Positions 20,813-20,921 of a stretch of 20,921 nt of DNA are shown here, in pieces. Position 1 is the first letter of the stretch; every line of letters starts with the position of its first letter. Source of the DNA: a virus; IMG/VR virus record IMGVR_UViG_3300009103_000182, positions 1-20,921 of that record. One strand, given 5' to 3'. The position numbers and the translations under genes are program-made. Below the pieces are notes generated by a model. It worked only from the letters and a program-made list of their open reading frames with translations, had not been told where the DNA came from and did not search any database.

Positions 20813-20921
20813 TGATTGAAACAGTTTTTGCACTACTGATGTTTGTAAACGGAGAGATTAAAGAACACCTTATCCAAGACTCAATGGCCCAATGCCTTCG
20901 CGGGAAACGTGAAGCGGAGAG
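20812..20921 (+). CDS. Conserved marine-phage small protein, 3'-partial (MIETVFAL...)
   Basis: The first 36 codons of a gene that runs off the right edge. It starts at TAATG overlapping the previous stop. The visible product is MIETVFALLMFVNGEIKEHL then IQDSMAQCLRGKREAE. The opening hydrophobic stretch (residues 4-12) and the MIETVFAL start match a small protein I know from cyanophage and pelagiphage genomes beside the MALKISEE gene; its role is unknown. The hydrophobic start could be a signal anchor or a buried strand. Confidence 0.75.
   Translation, partial: MIETVFALLMFVNGEIKEHLIQDSMAQCLRGKREAE

Noticed and set aside
1-20921. CRISPR arrays, insertion sequences, integrase or toxin-antitoxin pair
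   Set aside because: No spaced identical repeats, transposase motifs, recombinase motifs or recognisable antitoxin-toxin gene pair were seen.

Overview
The window looks like part of an AT-rich, lytic, tailed-phage genome from the marine plankton, most like the podovirus-type phages of SAR11/Pelagibacter and related uncultured marine phages. This rests on protein content: T7-like internal (ejected) virion protein families of marine phages, a family A DNA polymerase, a small conserved gene cluster familiar from cyanophages and pelagiphages, and very dense packing with overlapping start and stop codons. No terminase, portal, capsid, integrase, RNA polymerase or tRNA gene lies in the window, so host and exact taxon are inferences.

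Layout. (1) 1-9590, rightward: virion module. It holds an uncharacterised gene open at the window edge, three small genes (57, 111 and 69 aa), a glycine-rich protein with a cationic helix, a YMxPY-type internal protein, a coiled-coil internal protein and a 1572-aa giant likely ejected with the DNA. (2) 9587-10431: lysis-like module with a holin-like protein, an M15 peptidase endolysin and a 40-aa membrane peptide. (3) 10496-10903: Hsp20 chaperone. (4) 10900-12330, the only leftward gene: a SNF2-family helicase, convergent with hsp20 through one shared TTAA and divergent from the replication genes across a bidirectional promoter (12351-12382). (5) 12388-19752, rightward: replication module with three uncharacterised early proteins (one a candidate ssDNA-binding protein), an archaeo-eukaryotic-type primase, a DUF7220-like membrane protein, a UvrD-like helicase, a DUF3310 protein, a PD-(D/E)XK nuclease and family A DNA polymerase. 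(6) 19749-20921: a run of very small genes, including a metallothionein-like cysteine-rich protein and several single-span membrane proteins, running off the right edge.

How it fits together: the replication genes supply priming, unwinding, nuclease and polymerase functions as one translationally coupled operon. The virion genes supply the DNA-delivery apparatus, and Hsp20 may assist assembly. The points most worth a second look are the face-to-face promoter pair that resets the SNF2 start codon and leaves the rightward gene nearly leaderless, the Cys-rich 55-aa protein, the primase type, Leu at the polymerase position equivalent to E. coli Phe762, and tandem RNA hairpins just before the primase start. 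No intergenic stretch exceeds 300 bases; the largest gaps (about 64-70 bases) are described as features.
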